From contig NZ_BMAQ01000035.1 of assembly GCF_015472005.1 (NCBI RefSeq), forward strand, positions 1 to 64,000: a DNA stretch of 64,000 nt. The letters run 5' to 3'. Shown here piece after piece: positions 37,538-46,053 of this stretch. Numbering within the stretch: position 1 is the stretch's first letter; every line of letters begins with the position of its first letter. This DNA comes from Insulibacter thermoxylanivorax. GTDB taxonomy: Bacteria > Bacillota > Bacilli > Paenibacillales > DA-C8. Made by a program: the position numbers and the translations under genes. The notes under the pieces were generated by a model, which saw only the letters and a program-made list of their open reading frames with translations, did not search any database and was not told the origin of the DNA.

Positions 37538-40054
37538 CTATGCGCTCGCCCCGTGGCAATGTTTGTACTTCTTGCCGCTGCCGCATGGACAAGGTTCATT
37601 GCGTCCAACCTTCTCCTCACGGCGGACCGGTCTGCGCGGTCCGGACTTGCTCTGATCCGCGTTCGTCGACACGGCCTGTGCTTCGGCCACAGCTTCCCGC
37701 TTCACGCTGGTCTCAACATGCGCCTTCATGACGTACATGGCCACTTGTTCTTGGATCTTCGCGATCATCTCCTGGAACATCTCGTAACCTTCGAATTGGT
37801 ACTCACGAAGAGGATCGGTACCGCCGTAAGCACGCAGGTGGATTCCCTGCCGCAGCTGATCCATCGCGTCGATATGATCCATCCACTTGCTGTCTACAGC
37901 ACGCAGCACGACAGCCTTCTCGAATTCGCGCATCAAGTCCTCGCCGAGCTGTTCGCGGCGCTGCTGATACAAGCGGCGGACGAGATCCTTCATATAGTCG
38001 ACGATCTCTTCCTTCTCTTTGCCCCAGATGTCGTCTCTGGTCAGCTGACCTTCATGCAGGAAGGTCGCATTGCAGTAGTCGATCAAGCCCTGCAGATCCC
38101 AATCCTCTGGTACATCCTTATCGGAGCAATGAGCATCCACCGTGCGCTCGATCAATTCATCCAACATGCCCAGCACGATATCCTGGATATCGTCCATCTC
38201 CAAGATATCCCGGCGCTGCTTGTAGATGACCGTCCGCTGTTGGTTGATCACATCATCATACTGCAGGACGATCTTACGCATATCGAAGTTATAGCCTTCG
38301 ACTCGCTTCTGCGCCCCTTCGATAGCGCGCGTGACCATCTTGCTCTCGATCGGCACGTCGTCTTCGAAGCCGAGACGCTCCATGATATTCTGCATGTTCT
38401 CCATGCCGAAGCGGCGCATCAAGTCATCCTCTAAGGAGAGGAAGAATTGCGACGAACCCGGGTCGCCCTGACGGCCGGCACGCCCGCGAAGCTGGTTGTC
38501 GATGCGGCGGCTCTCATGCCGTTCCGTACCTATGATATGCAGCCCGCCAAGTTCGGCAACACCCTCGCCGAGGATGATGTCCGTACCGCGGCCGGCCATG
38601 TTGGTCGCGATGGTCACCGCGCCGCGCTGTCCAGCTTGGGCTACGATCTCCGCTTCCTCCGCATGATGCTTCGCGTTCAGCACCTGGTGTTTGATGCCCC
38701 TGCGCTTCAGCATGTCGGAGAGCATCTCCGAAGTTTCGATGGATGTCGTACCGACGAGCACCGGCTGCTCCCGCTTATGCCGCTCGACGATCTCCTCGAC
38801 GACATGCTTGAACTTGCTCTTCTGCGTCTTGTAGATGACGTCGGGCAGGTCCTTGCGGATCATCGGCTTGTTCGTCGGGATGACGACGACATTCAAGCCA
38901 TAGATCTTCTGGAATTCCTCTTCCTCGGTCTTCGCCGTACCGGTCATCCCGGCCAGCTTGCGATACATCCGGAAATAGTTCTGATACGTGATCGAAGCCA
39001 GGGTCATGCTCTCGTTCTGAACCTTCAGCCCTTCCTTCGCTTCGATCGCTTGGTGCAAACCGTCGCTGTAGCGGCGTCCGGTCATGATCCGGCCGGTGAA
39101 TTCGTCGACGATCAGGACTTGTCCATCCTGCACGACGTAATCGACGTCACGCTTCATGATCACATGCGCCTTCAGCGCCTGCTGGATATGGTGGTTGATC
39201 ATCGTATGCTCGTAGTCGAACAGGTTATCGATGTTGAAAGCTTGTTCTGCTTTCTCCACGCCAGACTCCGTCAGCATCACATTGCGCGTCTTCTCATCGA
39301 TGGTATAATCCTCGCCGGCCTTCAGCCGTTTCACGAAACGGTCGGCCGCATAGTACAGCTCCGTCGACTTCATCGCCGTACCGGAGATGATCAGCGGCGT
39401 CCGCGCCTCGTCGATCAAGATCGAGTCGACCTCGTCGATGATCGCATAATGCAGCGGCCGCTGCACCATCTGCTCCTTATACATCACCATGTTGTCGCGC
39501 AGATAGTCGAAGCCGAATTCGTTGTTCGTTCCATATGTGATATCGCAGTTGTAAGCCGCCCGCTTCTCCTCCTGCGACATATTATGCAAGTTTACGCCGA
39601 CAGTCATACCCAGGAACTCGAAGAGAGGTCCCATCAGGTTCCGACCGACCTGTGCCAGATAATCGTTCACAGTGACCAGATGAGCGCCCTTGCCTTCCAA
39701 GGCATTGAGATAGAGCGGAAGCGTCGCTACGAGCGTCTTCCCCTCACCGGTCTTCATCTCGGCAATATTGCCCTCATGCAGGACGATGCCGCCCATCAGC
39801 TGTACGTCAAAATGCCGCATATTCAGCACCCGCTTGCCCGCTTCCCGCACGACAGCGAAGGCTTCTGTCAGCAAATCGTCCAGCGTTTCCCCTTTTGCCA
39901 GCCGCTCACGAAACTCGTCCGTTTTGGCGCGCAGTTCCGCATCGGAGAGCTTCTCCATCTGCGGCTCCAGCGCATTGATCGGTTCGATGCGCTTCCACAA
40001 GCGCTTCACTTGGCGCTCGTTGGCATCGCCGAAAATCTTGGTCAACAGTCCCAT
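37538..40054 (-). CDS. secA: Preprotein translocase ATPase SecA
   Basis: This motor of the Sec pathway has 838 residues. It shows Walker [15 protein letters not shown], the DEAD-type box [20 protein letters not shown], and a C-terminal zinc-binding tail ([17 protein letters not shown]) for SecB or ribosome contacts. The N-terminus [18 protein letters not shown] is typical. It lies between hpf and prfB, as in Bacillus. Confidence 0.97.
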   Translation of the reverse strand: MGLLTKIFGDANERQVKRLWKRIEPINALEPQMEKLSDAELRAKTDEFRERLAKGETLDDLLTEAFAVVREAGKRVLNMRHFDVQLMGGIVLHEGNIAEMKTGEGKTLVATLPLYLNALEGKGAHLVTVNDYLAQVGRNLMGPLFEFLGMTVGVNLHNMSQEEKRAAYNCDITYGTNNEFGFDYLRDNMVMYKEQMVQRPLHYAIIDEVDSILIDEARTPLIISGTAMKSTELYYAADRFVKRLKAGEDYTIDEKTRNVMLTESGVEKAEQAFNIDNLFDYEHTMINHHIQQALKAHVIMKRDVDYVVQDGQVLIVDEFTGRIMTGRRYSDGLHQAIEAKEGLKVQNESMTLASITYQNYFRMYRKLAGMTGTAKTEEEEFQKIYGLNVVVIPTNKPMIRKDLPDVIYKTQKSKFKHVVEEIVERHKREQPVLVGTTSIETSEMLSDMLKRRGIKHQVLNAKHHAEEAEIVAQAGQRGAVTIATNMAGRGTDIILGEGVAELGGLHIIGTERHESRRIDNQLRGRAGRQGDPGSSQFFLSLEDDLMRRFGMENMQNIMERLGFEDDVPIESKMVTRAIEGAQKRVEGYNFDMRKIVLQYDDVINQQRTVIYKQRRDILEMDDIQDIVLGMLDELIERTVDAHCSDKDVPEDWDLQGLIDYCNATFLHEGQLTRDDIWGKEKEEIVDYMKDLVRRLYQQRREQLGEDLMREFEKAVVLRAVDSKWMDHIDAMDQLRQGIHLRAYGGTDPLREYQFEGYEMFQEMIAKIQEQVAMYVMKAHVETSVKREAVAEAQAVSTNADQSKSGPRRPVRREEKVGRNEPCPCGSGKKYKHCHGASA

Positions 40055-40096
40055 GGTCTTCTAGACCCCTTTCCCATAACAGTTCCGCATTTTTAA

Positions 40097-40125
40097 ATTG
40101 TAACAATAGTAAGAAACTAGAGCAA
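40097..40125 (-). promoter_or_regulatory. Predicted secA promoter
   Basis: TTGCTC (40120-40125) and TACAAT (40097-40102) are 17 bp apart on the minus strand. The -10 is good and the -35 weak. Confidence 0.4.
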
Positions 40126-40170
40126 GCATATTACAAAATGCGTCAATACCTCCATGCTTCTGCCATATAT

Positions 40171-40196
40171 AAAAGGAGCCACATGACGTGACTCCT
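40171..40196 (-). terminator. Terminator of hpf
   Basis: AGGAGTCAC and GTGGCTCCT pair with a short loop on the minus strand, followed by TTTTATATATGG. Confidence 0.82.
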
Positions 40197-40245
40197 GATA
40201 GGTTTCGTATGGTCATTCACTAAATTCCGTCTTCCCTAAGCTGTC

Positions 40246-40800
40246 TTATCTGGCCGGTACGATCAGGCCGTACTTACCATCATCACGTACATAGACAACG
40301 TTCACATCGTCGGTCTCAGCATTGGCGAAGACGAAGAAATTGTGGCCAAGGAGGTTCATCTGCAAGATCGCTTCTTCCACGTCCATCGGCTTCAATGTGA
40401 ATGTCTTCGTCTTCACAAGCTCGAGTTCTTCTTCCGCCTCTTCCGTCGCCACCGCGCCGTTAAGGTCAACGTTCTCCTTAAATAAGGTACGAACGCCGGC
40501 TTTCCTCATGCGACGGTTGATCTTCGTCTTATGCTTGCGGATCTGCCTCTCAAGCTTGTCGATCACCATATCGATCGAGGCGTACATATCTTCGCTCTTC
40601 TCCTCTGCCCGAAGCATCACGCCCGGCAGCGGGATCGTCACTTCCACGGTATGTAACCCGCGATTCACGCTCATGGTGACATTCACATGGTTGTCGAGGG
40701 GAGTTTCAAAATAGCGCTGCAGTTTGCTGATCTTCTTCTCAGCATATTCCCTTAGTGCATCTGTTACCGTAAGTTGATCGCCGCGAACCTGGATATTCAT
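40246..40800 (-). CDS. hpf: Ribosome hibernation promoting factor, long form
   Basis: This is a 184-residue long-form HPF (YvyD type) that dimerises 70S ribosomes into 100S particles during stasis. The N-terminal ribosome-binding domain (about residues 1-100) starts MNIQVRGDQLTVTDALREY. The C-terminal dimerisation domain (about 130-184) contains FTLKPMDVEEAILQMNLLGH. The chosen ATG at 40800 has GAAGGAGGG 7 bp upstream. Confidence 0.95.
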   Translation of the reverse strand: MNIQVRGDQLTVTDALREYAEKKISKLQRYFETPLDNHVNVTMSVNRGLHTVEVTIPLPGVMLRAEEKSEDMYASIDMVIDKLERQIRKHKTKINRRMRKAGVRTLFKENVDLNGAVATEEAEEELELVKTKTFTLKPMDVEEAILQMNLLGHNFFVFANAETDDVNVVYVRDDGKYGLIVPAR

Positions 40801-40831
40801 ACTCGATCCCTCCTTCATTACTTACAATTAT

Positions 40832-40861
40832 ATGATACCATATCCCATATTCTGCTTTCAA
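40832..40861 (-). promoter_or_regulatory. Predicted hpf promoter
   Basis: TTGAAA (40856-40861) and TATCAT (40832-40837) are 18 bp apart on the minus strand. No sigma-B or sigma-H site was clear. Confidence 0.4.
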
Positions 40862-40963
40862 AGCATCTTAACAATTGTTAACCGAATTTTCTAACAATTC
40901 TAACAATAATGTGTCAACAAAAACTTCCGCTTCCTGCTCTATTCTTCCTGTTCCTCATAAAAA

Positions 40964-40986
40964 TTAAACACCCCAGTTGCCTGGGG
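40964..40986 (-). terminator. Terminator of the cold-shock gene
   Basis: CCCCAG and CTGGGG form a tight hairpin with a 4-nt loop, followed on the minus strand by TGTTTAATTTTT. A second palindrome, GGTCGAGCTCGACC (41026-41039), lies just after the stop codon. Confidence 0.85.
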
Positions 40987-41047
40987 TGCAATGCGCGATT
41001 CTGTAGTCATGCAATCTATACCAGCGGTCGAGCTCGACCGGGGTTGA

Positions 41048-41245
41048 TTAGAGCTTTACTACGTTAGCCGCTTGTGGTCCGCGAGCGCCTTCCACGATAT
41101 CGAATTCAACTGCTTGACCTTCTTCAAGAGTCTTGAAGCCTTCCGATTGAATTGCAGAGTAGTGTACGAATACATCTCCGCCCTCATCAGACTCGATGAA
41201 ACCATAACCTTTCTCTGCGTTGAACCATTTAACTTTACCTTGCAT
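41048..41245 (-). CDS. Cold-shock protein, CspA family
   Basis: This 65-residue single OB-fold RNA chaperone has RNA-binding motifs KGYGFIE (RNP1) and VFVHYSAI (RNP2). Of the in-frame starts, only the ATG at 41245 gives the canonical [17 protein letters not shown], and it has AAGGGA 9 bp upstream. A sigma-A promoter lies about 50 bp upstream. Confidence 0.95.
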   Translation of the reverse strand: MQGKVKWFNAEKGYGFIESDEGGDVFVHYSAIQSEGFKTLEEGQAVEFDIVEGARGPQAANVVKL

Positions 41246-41296
41246 GTAACACATTCCCTTCGTAATCAAATACGTAAGCTTAACGCTCACAAGTTG

Positions 41297-41325
41297 ACTA
41301 TAACACTCGCCAACACCAAAGTCAA
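41297..41325 (-). promoter_or_regulatory. Promoter of the cold-shock gene
   Basis: TTGACT (41320-41325) and TATAGT (41297-41302) are 17 bp apart on the minus strand, each 5 of 6 to consensus. The leader is about 45 nt, shorter than typical cspA leaders. Confidence 0.8.
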
Positions 41326-41523
41326 TCAAAAGTCACGCAAGAAAATAAAAATGTGTATGCGTTTACTTGTCCATTCTTCCGCGGCATGCCGCACAAGATC
41401 TTTCAGGTCTAGATCATCCACATCCCCCTTGCGCGCACATGGTTTATCATCCACCCTGCAGCGAGAGATTATTCAACAAGTTATTAACAATCTTCTCAAC
41501 AACATGAAAGCTTGTTTTCATTG

Positions 41524-41621
41524 TTATTCACAGATTTATTCACATTATCCACAGAGTTGTGGATTGGATAATGGGGATAAGATGGGGAGATGAAGGCGGA
41601 TACTCCACAGAATGTGGATAA
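41524..41621. other. Cluster of DnaA-box-like sequences
   Basis: Within 98 bp of AT-rich DNA there are two perfect DnaA boxes, TTATCCACA at 41545-41553 and TGTGGATAA (reverse) at 41613-41621. Two copies of the one-mismatch TTATTCACA lie at 41524-41532 and 41536-41544. TGGGGATAA (41572-41580) is a one-mismatch reverse box, and TGTGGATTG (41558-41566) and TACTCCACA (41601-41609) are weaker. No dnaA, dnaN or other origin gene is nearby, so this resembles DnaA-titrating or regulatory clusters rather than oriC. The rest of the 41330-41820 gap shows a GCGGCATGCCGC palindrome (41381-41392) and no gene. Confidence 0.7.
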
Positions 41622-41820
41622 CTTTTGATACGAAAACGTGTTCGCATCGAATTTTGGTTATGTTGCTGTGAATAAGCAGATCTTGGGCGTTTCTGCTATG
41701 TTGTTCGCATCAGGATGGAGGATTTTTGAGTTCATGACTTAATTTTATTCAGCATATGGCGCGTAGATTGCTGCCAGTCGCTTTAGATGTTTCGACTTAT
41801 TAGCGATCATAAAGGGGTTG

Positions 41821-41852
41821 AAAAGAAAAAAGCCAAAGCCGGCGGCTTTGGC
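41821..41852 (-). terminator. Terminator of the glycosylation cassette
   Basis: GCCAAAGCC and GGCTTTGGC form a perfect 9-bp stem with a 3-nt loop, followed on the minus strand by TTTTTTCTTTT. It lies 36 bp past the CMP-transferase stop. Confidence 0.93.
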
Positions 41853-41887
41853 AAAGGTTTTACTCTTAGACTTTTGTTAATTTTTAA

Positions 41888-42574
41888 TCAATACTTTCGT
41901 CTTTTTATTAATTCTTCGACGATCACCCAATCTTCAAGTTCATCTATTTCGACATAAGATTCTTCCGGCATTTCATAATAGGTTATTTTCCCAGAAATTC
42001 TGCATTTACTTTTGAGCAATTGCTCTCTGCTAGTTATATAGAAAGCCCCGTTTTCAACCAGGTACCCTTCAAAATCCTGTCGTCGCGGTCGATTCTGAGG
42101 ATCATAATTTATGGGAACAACAAGATCTCCATTTGCTCTTTCCCATATAAATCTTTTCTGCCGAACCACTGACAACAAGCTGTCCGCATCAGAAGAAAAA
42201 TATTTAGCCAATGCCTCTGTCAGATGTTGACTGGTTGTCAGGGGTGATGTAGCCTGAATAAACACAACCGAATAGAATTCATGTTTCTCTGCAAATTCTA
42301 ATAACGACACTTCGCTGGCCGCAGAATCTGTTGCTGATTCCACGGAGCGGTCAATAACGGTAACCTTGGAAAAATTCATCTGATTGACATTCCGGCGAAT
42401 CTCCTCTGAATCCGTTGAGACAAATATGCGTTCAATGTCCGGGCACTGCTCTGCTGCAGTTAATGTCCACCAAATGAGCGGTCGTCCCGCGATCGGCTTA
42501 ATATTCTTGAGAGGAATCGATTTGCTTCCTCCTCTTACAGGTATAAAAGCGACCGTTTTCAACGTTGCCTCCAT
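41888..42574 (-). CDS. CMP-nonulosonate cytidylyltransferase (NeuA/PseF/LegF type)
   Basis: This 228-residue enzyme activates a sialic-acid-like sugar with CTP. The nucleotide-binding N-terminus reads IPVRGGSKSIPLKNIKPI, and IFVSTDSEEIRR and VVFIQATSPLTTSQHL are family blocks. It overlaps the synthase gene by 16 bp and ends the cassette that begins after hag. Whether the sugar is neuraminic, pseudaminic or legionaminic acid cannot be read from the sequence; flagellar context favours a bacterial nonulosonate. Base composition is clearly more AT-rich than in the arg or sec genes. Confidence 0.88.
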   Translation of the reverse strand: MEATLKTVAFIPVRGGSKSIPLKNIKPIAGRPLIWWTLTAAEQCPDIERIFVSTDSEEIRRNVNQMNFSKVTVIDRSVESATDSAASEVSLLEFAEKHEFYSVVFIQATSPLTTSQHLTEALAKYFSSDADSLLSVVRQKRFIWERANGDLVVPINYDPQNRPRRQDFEGYLVENGAFYITSREQLLKSKCRISGKITYYEMPEESYVEIDELEDWVIVEELIKRRKY

Positions 42575-43425
42575 TTGAGTTTCTCCCTTTGCTCTTTTTC
42601 CACTTCGAGCAAATCCTCAGACTTATAGTTAAGTGCCTTCTCAACGGCTTTCAGGTCTCGTACAAGCCTTCTTAAACCGTCAGGTTCAAGGGAAGCAGCA
42701 TGATCCGTGCCTTTCCACGTTCTGTCCAATGTATAATGTCGTTCAATGGTCGTCGCGCCCAAAGTGTACGCTGCCACATCAACCGCAATCCCTAAATGAT
42801 GTCCGGAAAAACCAATTTCTTTAACAAGATCCCCGTAATTCTCTTTAAGACGCGTGATTTCTAATAATGCAACATCTTCAAATGCAACTGGATAACCCGA
42901 TGTGCAGCTGTATAATACGACGTCTTGAAGGCGGTTTTTGCGCCTCATGAATTCTATGATTTTCTCTTCTTCTTCCCTCGTTGTCATTCCTAACGAGATA
43001 TGAAGCTCTCCCTCATAATTTTCACAGAGCCAATCCAACATTTTGAAGTGCAGATTCAATGCGGAAGGAATCTTAATATATTCCGGTTTCAGGCTCGCGA
43101 TTTCTTTTGCAGATGTTAAATCCCAAACTGAACTGCTGTATGTAATTCCGAACTCCTCACACCATTCTTTCAGCTGTTTATGCTGATCTAGATTAAACTC
43201 CAGAGCCTCGCGATGTTCTCCATAAGTCCTGCCATATGAGTGTTGCGGATTGGGGTGAGGCGCATTATACTGTTCCGGCGTCAAATATTCTCGGTTATTT
43301 CTCTTCTGAAATTTCACGCCATCCACTTTGCAAAAGATTGCCGCTATTTTGATTAACTCATAAGCAATTTCTATTTCTCCCTTATGATTGCATCCGATCT
43401 CAGCGATAATTCTTGGTCTCATCAT
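42559..43425 (-). CDS. Nonulosonic acid synthase, NeuB family, short form
   Basis: This enzyme would condense phosphoenolpyruvate with a six-carbon amino sugar to form a nonulosonic acid. The barrel motif IAEIGCNHKGEIEIAYELI, VDGVKFQKRN and GHHLGIAVDVAAYTLGA are NeuB landmarks. At 288 residues it ends soon after the barrel and lacks the C-terminal SAF (antifreeze-like) domain of standard NeuB (about 340-350 residues); the stop is followed smoothly by the overlapping cytidylyltransferase, so this is not an obvious truncation. It may need a partner or be a natural short form. It lies 49 bp after the Maf gene. Confidence 0.85.
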   Translation of the reverse strand: MMRPRIIAEIGCNHKGEIEIAYELIKIAAIFCKVDGVKFQKRNNREYLTPEQYNAPHPNPQHSYGRTYGEHREALEFNLDQHKQLKEWCEEFGITYSSSVWDLTSAKEIASLKPEYIKIPSALNLHFKMLDWLCENYEGELHISLGMTTREEEEKIIEFMRRKNRLQDVVLYSCTSGYPVAFEDVALLEITRLKENYGDLVKEIGFSGHHLGIAVDVAAYTLGATTIERHYTLDRTWKGTDHAASLEPDGLRRLVRDLKAVEKALNYKSEDLLEVEKEQREKLKWRQR

Positions 43426-43474
43426 TATTCAGTCTCCATGCACAATATTTTTTGAGCTTTCTTACTTCATCGTG

Positions 43475-45340
43475 TCATCCCTTAAGTTCAAGTTTGTTGG
43501 TCAATGTCTCCAAATTGAACTCTAACACCTCTGTGACACGTAAAAAGCTATCCAAAATCACATTTGAATATTTTACAATCTGGTTGATTTTTGTCCTAAG
43601 ATCTTTTTCTAATTGTATCTCTGTCCAATACCTTGAAACATAATTGTACTCAAAATAAAGAAAAAACTTATATATATGGTTTTGTAATTCGTGATTAATA
43701 AATCGATCCCATAAAACGTCAAATTGCATTAACCAATCCTTTGTGGTTCTTTCTTGCTGAATATACGCGGCACTGCCCAAGTGCTTTTTCACTCGTTCAG
43801 CTGTCTTTTTTAATTCCTCAACATTCTTTTTTAGTTTCACGATTCGTTTTTCAAGCATACGTCTATTATTTTCCGAGTACGGAACCAGCCTCTCTATTAA
43901 TAATCGATGAAACCAGCCTTCTTCATAGCTGACATGCTGATTTTCATAATAAAGATCTTCTAAAGTTTTTATTTTCGTATGATTAATCTTTGCTCCGATC
44001 TTTGATGCGTTATACGCTTCTTTGTAATCCAGTATTTGGAATATCGCTTCAATATCTGTTTTCAACACATGCATTTGTTTACTTGTCTTATTCAATCCGC
44101 CGGATACATTTTCTACATACATATCCGCCTTGCTGACTTTTCCTTCTAACTCTTCATTGTCTCTATGGTTTACACCTCGAGCATAATAACGTTCCTCGGG
44201 GTAGGAATAATCTTGACCGATCATCACAATCTCACTGCATCCCATATAAATTGCAGCTTGAATAGCTGTGCCGGATACGGTTGATGAAACAATAAATTCG
44301 GGCGGAGCTATATCCGGCCCAAGTCCTTTCAGCCAATACTTAGACAACTCATCATTGGAGAATATTGCATGAACCATTAGTTCCCATTCTTTATCCGATA
44401 TTGCTGCATATATATTCGGAATAAACAAGAAAGGAATGCTGTAATCCGAAATCTTGTTGAATATCTCCAGATTGTTTGGTTTAGGGTCCATGGACACAAC
44501 TAGATCCGGCTTGATGCCATTGTACAGCAATCCTTGAATGCTTGAACCAGCTGCTATAATCAACACTTTATTTTTTAATTTGCGCAGCCACTCGATCTCC
44601 ATATCAAGAGAAGGACCTGAACCGACGACAACTGCCGGTATCCCTCTGAGACTATCCTTCATAGGCGCAAAAGAATAGCTGTTCATCACCTTCTCCATAT
44701 TTAGGATGATGTTTTCGGCCCAATTTAACTGCAAAGCTGCCATCGTGCGCAAATTTTCCTGATAACTTAACGAAAATCTTGAGATCGTTTCTTGCAATCG
44801 TTTTATTGGTTCCGCATGTATTCTCCTATAAGCCGGCAAAATGATCGTCGTTATTGAACCTTTGATCGTATCATATATAGCTTTAACAAAATTAAGCAGA
44901 GTATGATCGTCTTGGCCTAAGGCGAATACATTCACCTGTTTATGTTTTAGAATGTCGCGCAAATCTACGCATTCAATCGCTGCCATGAGAATATTGGCAT
45001 CAGGTTCATAGATGTAAATTTTTTTATTGGGATATTTGTGTATAAAAGCACGTAAATGATATCCAAGACCTAAACCAAAAAATAGAATATGATGTGCATT
45101 CTTGACCTCATCCTCAATCGATTGAAGCCATCTCTCAATCTCTACTTCCACATCATACTTGCTGTACATGAAGTGAAAACGACCTTGCTCATCTGCTAGT
45201 TGCAATACAATCTGATCGCCCCGGTTTCGAGCAATTCGAACAATCTCAGGATCATATTGTTTATTGCGAATATTTTCATAGATATTAGGATATGATTTTC
45301 TGAGAAACATCAAATTATCTGCTGTGTGATTCTTCATCAT
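43475..45340 (-). CDS. Motility accessory factor Maf-type flagellin glycosyltransferase
   Basis: This 621-residue protein has the Maf/MptE-like (DUF115) core at about residues 205-400, with VVVGSGPSLDMEIEWLRKL and LIIAAGSSIQGLLYNGIKPD as key blocks. The N-terminal domain contains LFFGLGLGYHLRAFI, and the C-terminus is helical. Maf proteins transfer nonulosonic acids to flagellin Ser/Thr residues before export. The neighbouring hag, synthase and CMP-transferase genes support this. The start overlaps the upstream unknown gene by 4 bp. AT-rich composition suggests a different origin from the surrounding housekeeping genes. Confidence 0.88.
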   Translation of the reverse strand: MMKNHTADNLMFLRKSYPNIYENIRNKQYDPEIVRIARNRGDQIVLQLADEQGRFHFMYSKYDVEVEIERWLQSIEDEVKNAHHILFFGLGLGYHLRAFIHKYPNKKIYIYEPDANILMAAIECVDLRDILKHKQVNVFALGQDDHTLLNFVKAIYDTIKGSITTIILPAYRRIHAEPIKRLQETISRFSLSYQENLRTMAALQLNWAENIILNMEKVMNSYSFAPMKDSLRGIPAVVVGSGPSLDMEIEWLRKLKNKVLIIAAGSSIQGLLYNGIKPDLVVSMDPKPNNLEIFNKISDYSIPFLFIPNIYAAISDKEWELMVHAIFSNDELSKYWLKGLGPDIAPPEFIVSSTVSGTAIQAAIYMGCSEIVMIGQDYSYPEERYYARGVNHRDNEELEGKVSKADMYVENVSGGLNKTSKQMHVLKTDIEAIFQILDYKEAYNASKIGAKINHTKIKTLEDLYYENQHVSYEEGWFHRLLIERLVPYSENNRRMLEKRIVKLKKNVEELKKTAERVKKHLGSAAYIQQERTTKDWLMQFDVLWDRFINHELQNHIYKFFLYFEYNYVSRYWTEIQLEKDLRTKINQIVKYSNVILDSFLRVTEVLEFNLETLTNKLELKG

Positions 45341-45936
45341 TGTACCCTCGTCTTCATGAATGCTAATATCTTCGAGATCGTGCTTCCTAATTCATATTTG
45401 AGGATATCTCCTATCTCTACTGTATCATAATCCTCGATAGCCTCATTGATATCCGCCACATGTGCTTCGACGGAATTAATGAATAACGTAACCTCTTCTG
45501 CAAATGCTGTATCCGAAACTTGTGTTTTGCGGTGTTCAGCAATCATCTGCAATAACTGAACAGCGTTATTCAACCCTTCCGCCAGTTGACTTAATAAATT
45601 CCAAGCCTCTTGATCTATTTGCCCATAGAATAGATCGGATAATGTTTCAGTCGACTGATGGACTCTTTGCAGATAATCGATGGTCTCATCATAGATGCTT
45701 GCCATCATCTCATCGGGGCTAACGGATTCGATCCCGATGGTCTGAATCCGGTCATGATGTTCCTTAATATAAGCATCAAACGTCCCTGTTACATCGATCC
45801 CATCAATGGTGATAGTCTTAACCACTTGGCCCTGTTGAATAAGATGATGAACAATCATATTTAATTCTCGTATCGTTAACTGAGCATCATCAAAACTCAG
45901 ATGTTTAATCGTTTTGCCGTTATGCAGGATATTCAC
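45337..45936 (-). CDS. Unknown 199-residue protein at the head of the glycosylation cassette
   Basis: The family is not recognised. The protein is acidic and soluble. The first 75 residues look like an alpha/beta domain (LSFDDAQLTIRELNMIVHHL, then VKTITIDGIDVTGTFDAYI), and the rest is strongly helical with heptad-like stretches (WNLLSQLAEGLNNAVQLLQM). It starts with GTG, with AAAGGA about 10 bp upstream, and overlaps maf by 4 bp, so translation is coupled. A sigma-D-like promoter lies 41-67 bp upstream. Position suggests a role in flagellin modification, for example as an adaptor or chaperone; that is inference. Confidence 0.75.
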   Translation of the reverse strand: MNILHNGKTIKHLSFDDAQLTIRELNMIVHHLIQQGQVVKTITIDGIDVTGTFDAYIKEHHDRIQTIGIESVSPDEMMASIYDETIDYLQRVHQSTETLSDLFYGQIDQEAWNLLSQLAEGLNNAVQLLQMIAEHRKTQVSDTAFAEEVTLFINSVEAHVADINEAIEDYDTVEIGDILKYELGSTISKILAFMKTRVQ

Positions 45937-45976
45937 TTAGTATCAGTCCTTTAGATATAATGCACCATCACTACTA

Positions 45977-46003
45977 TTATCGGCATATTATACAATCGAT
46001 TGA
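45977..46003 (-). promoter_or_regulatory. Sigma-D-like promoter of the glycosylation cassette
   Basis: On the minus strand, TCAA (46000-46003), 15 bp and GCCGATAA (45977-45984) match the flagellar sigma-D consensus TAAA-N15-GCCGATAT at 10 of 12 positions. An overlapping TATAAT could also serve sigma-A. It lies between the hag terminator and the unknown 199-residue gene. Confidence 0.6.
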
Positions 46004-46005
46004 AT

Positions 46006-46039
46006 AGAAAAACTCCCCGATCAAGTTGATTGGGGAGTT
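46006..46039 (-). terminator. Terminator of hag
   Basis: AACTCCCC and GGGGAGTT, with inner ATCAA/TTGAT, form an extended hairpin followed on the minus strand by TTTTTCTATT. It separates hag from the glycosylation genes. Confidence 0.92.
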
Positions 46040-46053
46040 TAGGATGGCAGCCA

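Noticed and set aside
38447-40096. 549-codon open frame opposite secA
   Set aside because: Same reason: secA is unmistakable and the opposite frame has no protein family character.
41524-41621. Chromosomal replication origin
   Set aside because: DnaA boxes are present, but no dnaA, dnaN, rpmH or gyrase gene is nearby and the gene order matches a different chromosomal region in Bacillus.
41888-45936. Complete sialic or pseudaminic acid biosynthesis operon
   Set aside because: Only the synthase, CMP-transferase, Maf and an unknown gene are present; epimerases, aminotransferases and acetyltransferases are absent, so it is called a partial cassette.
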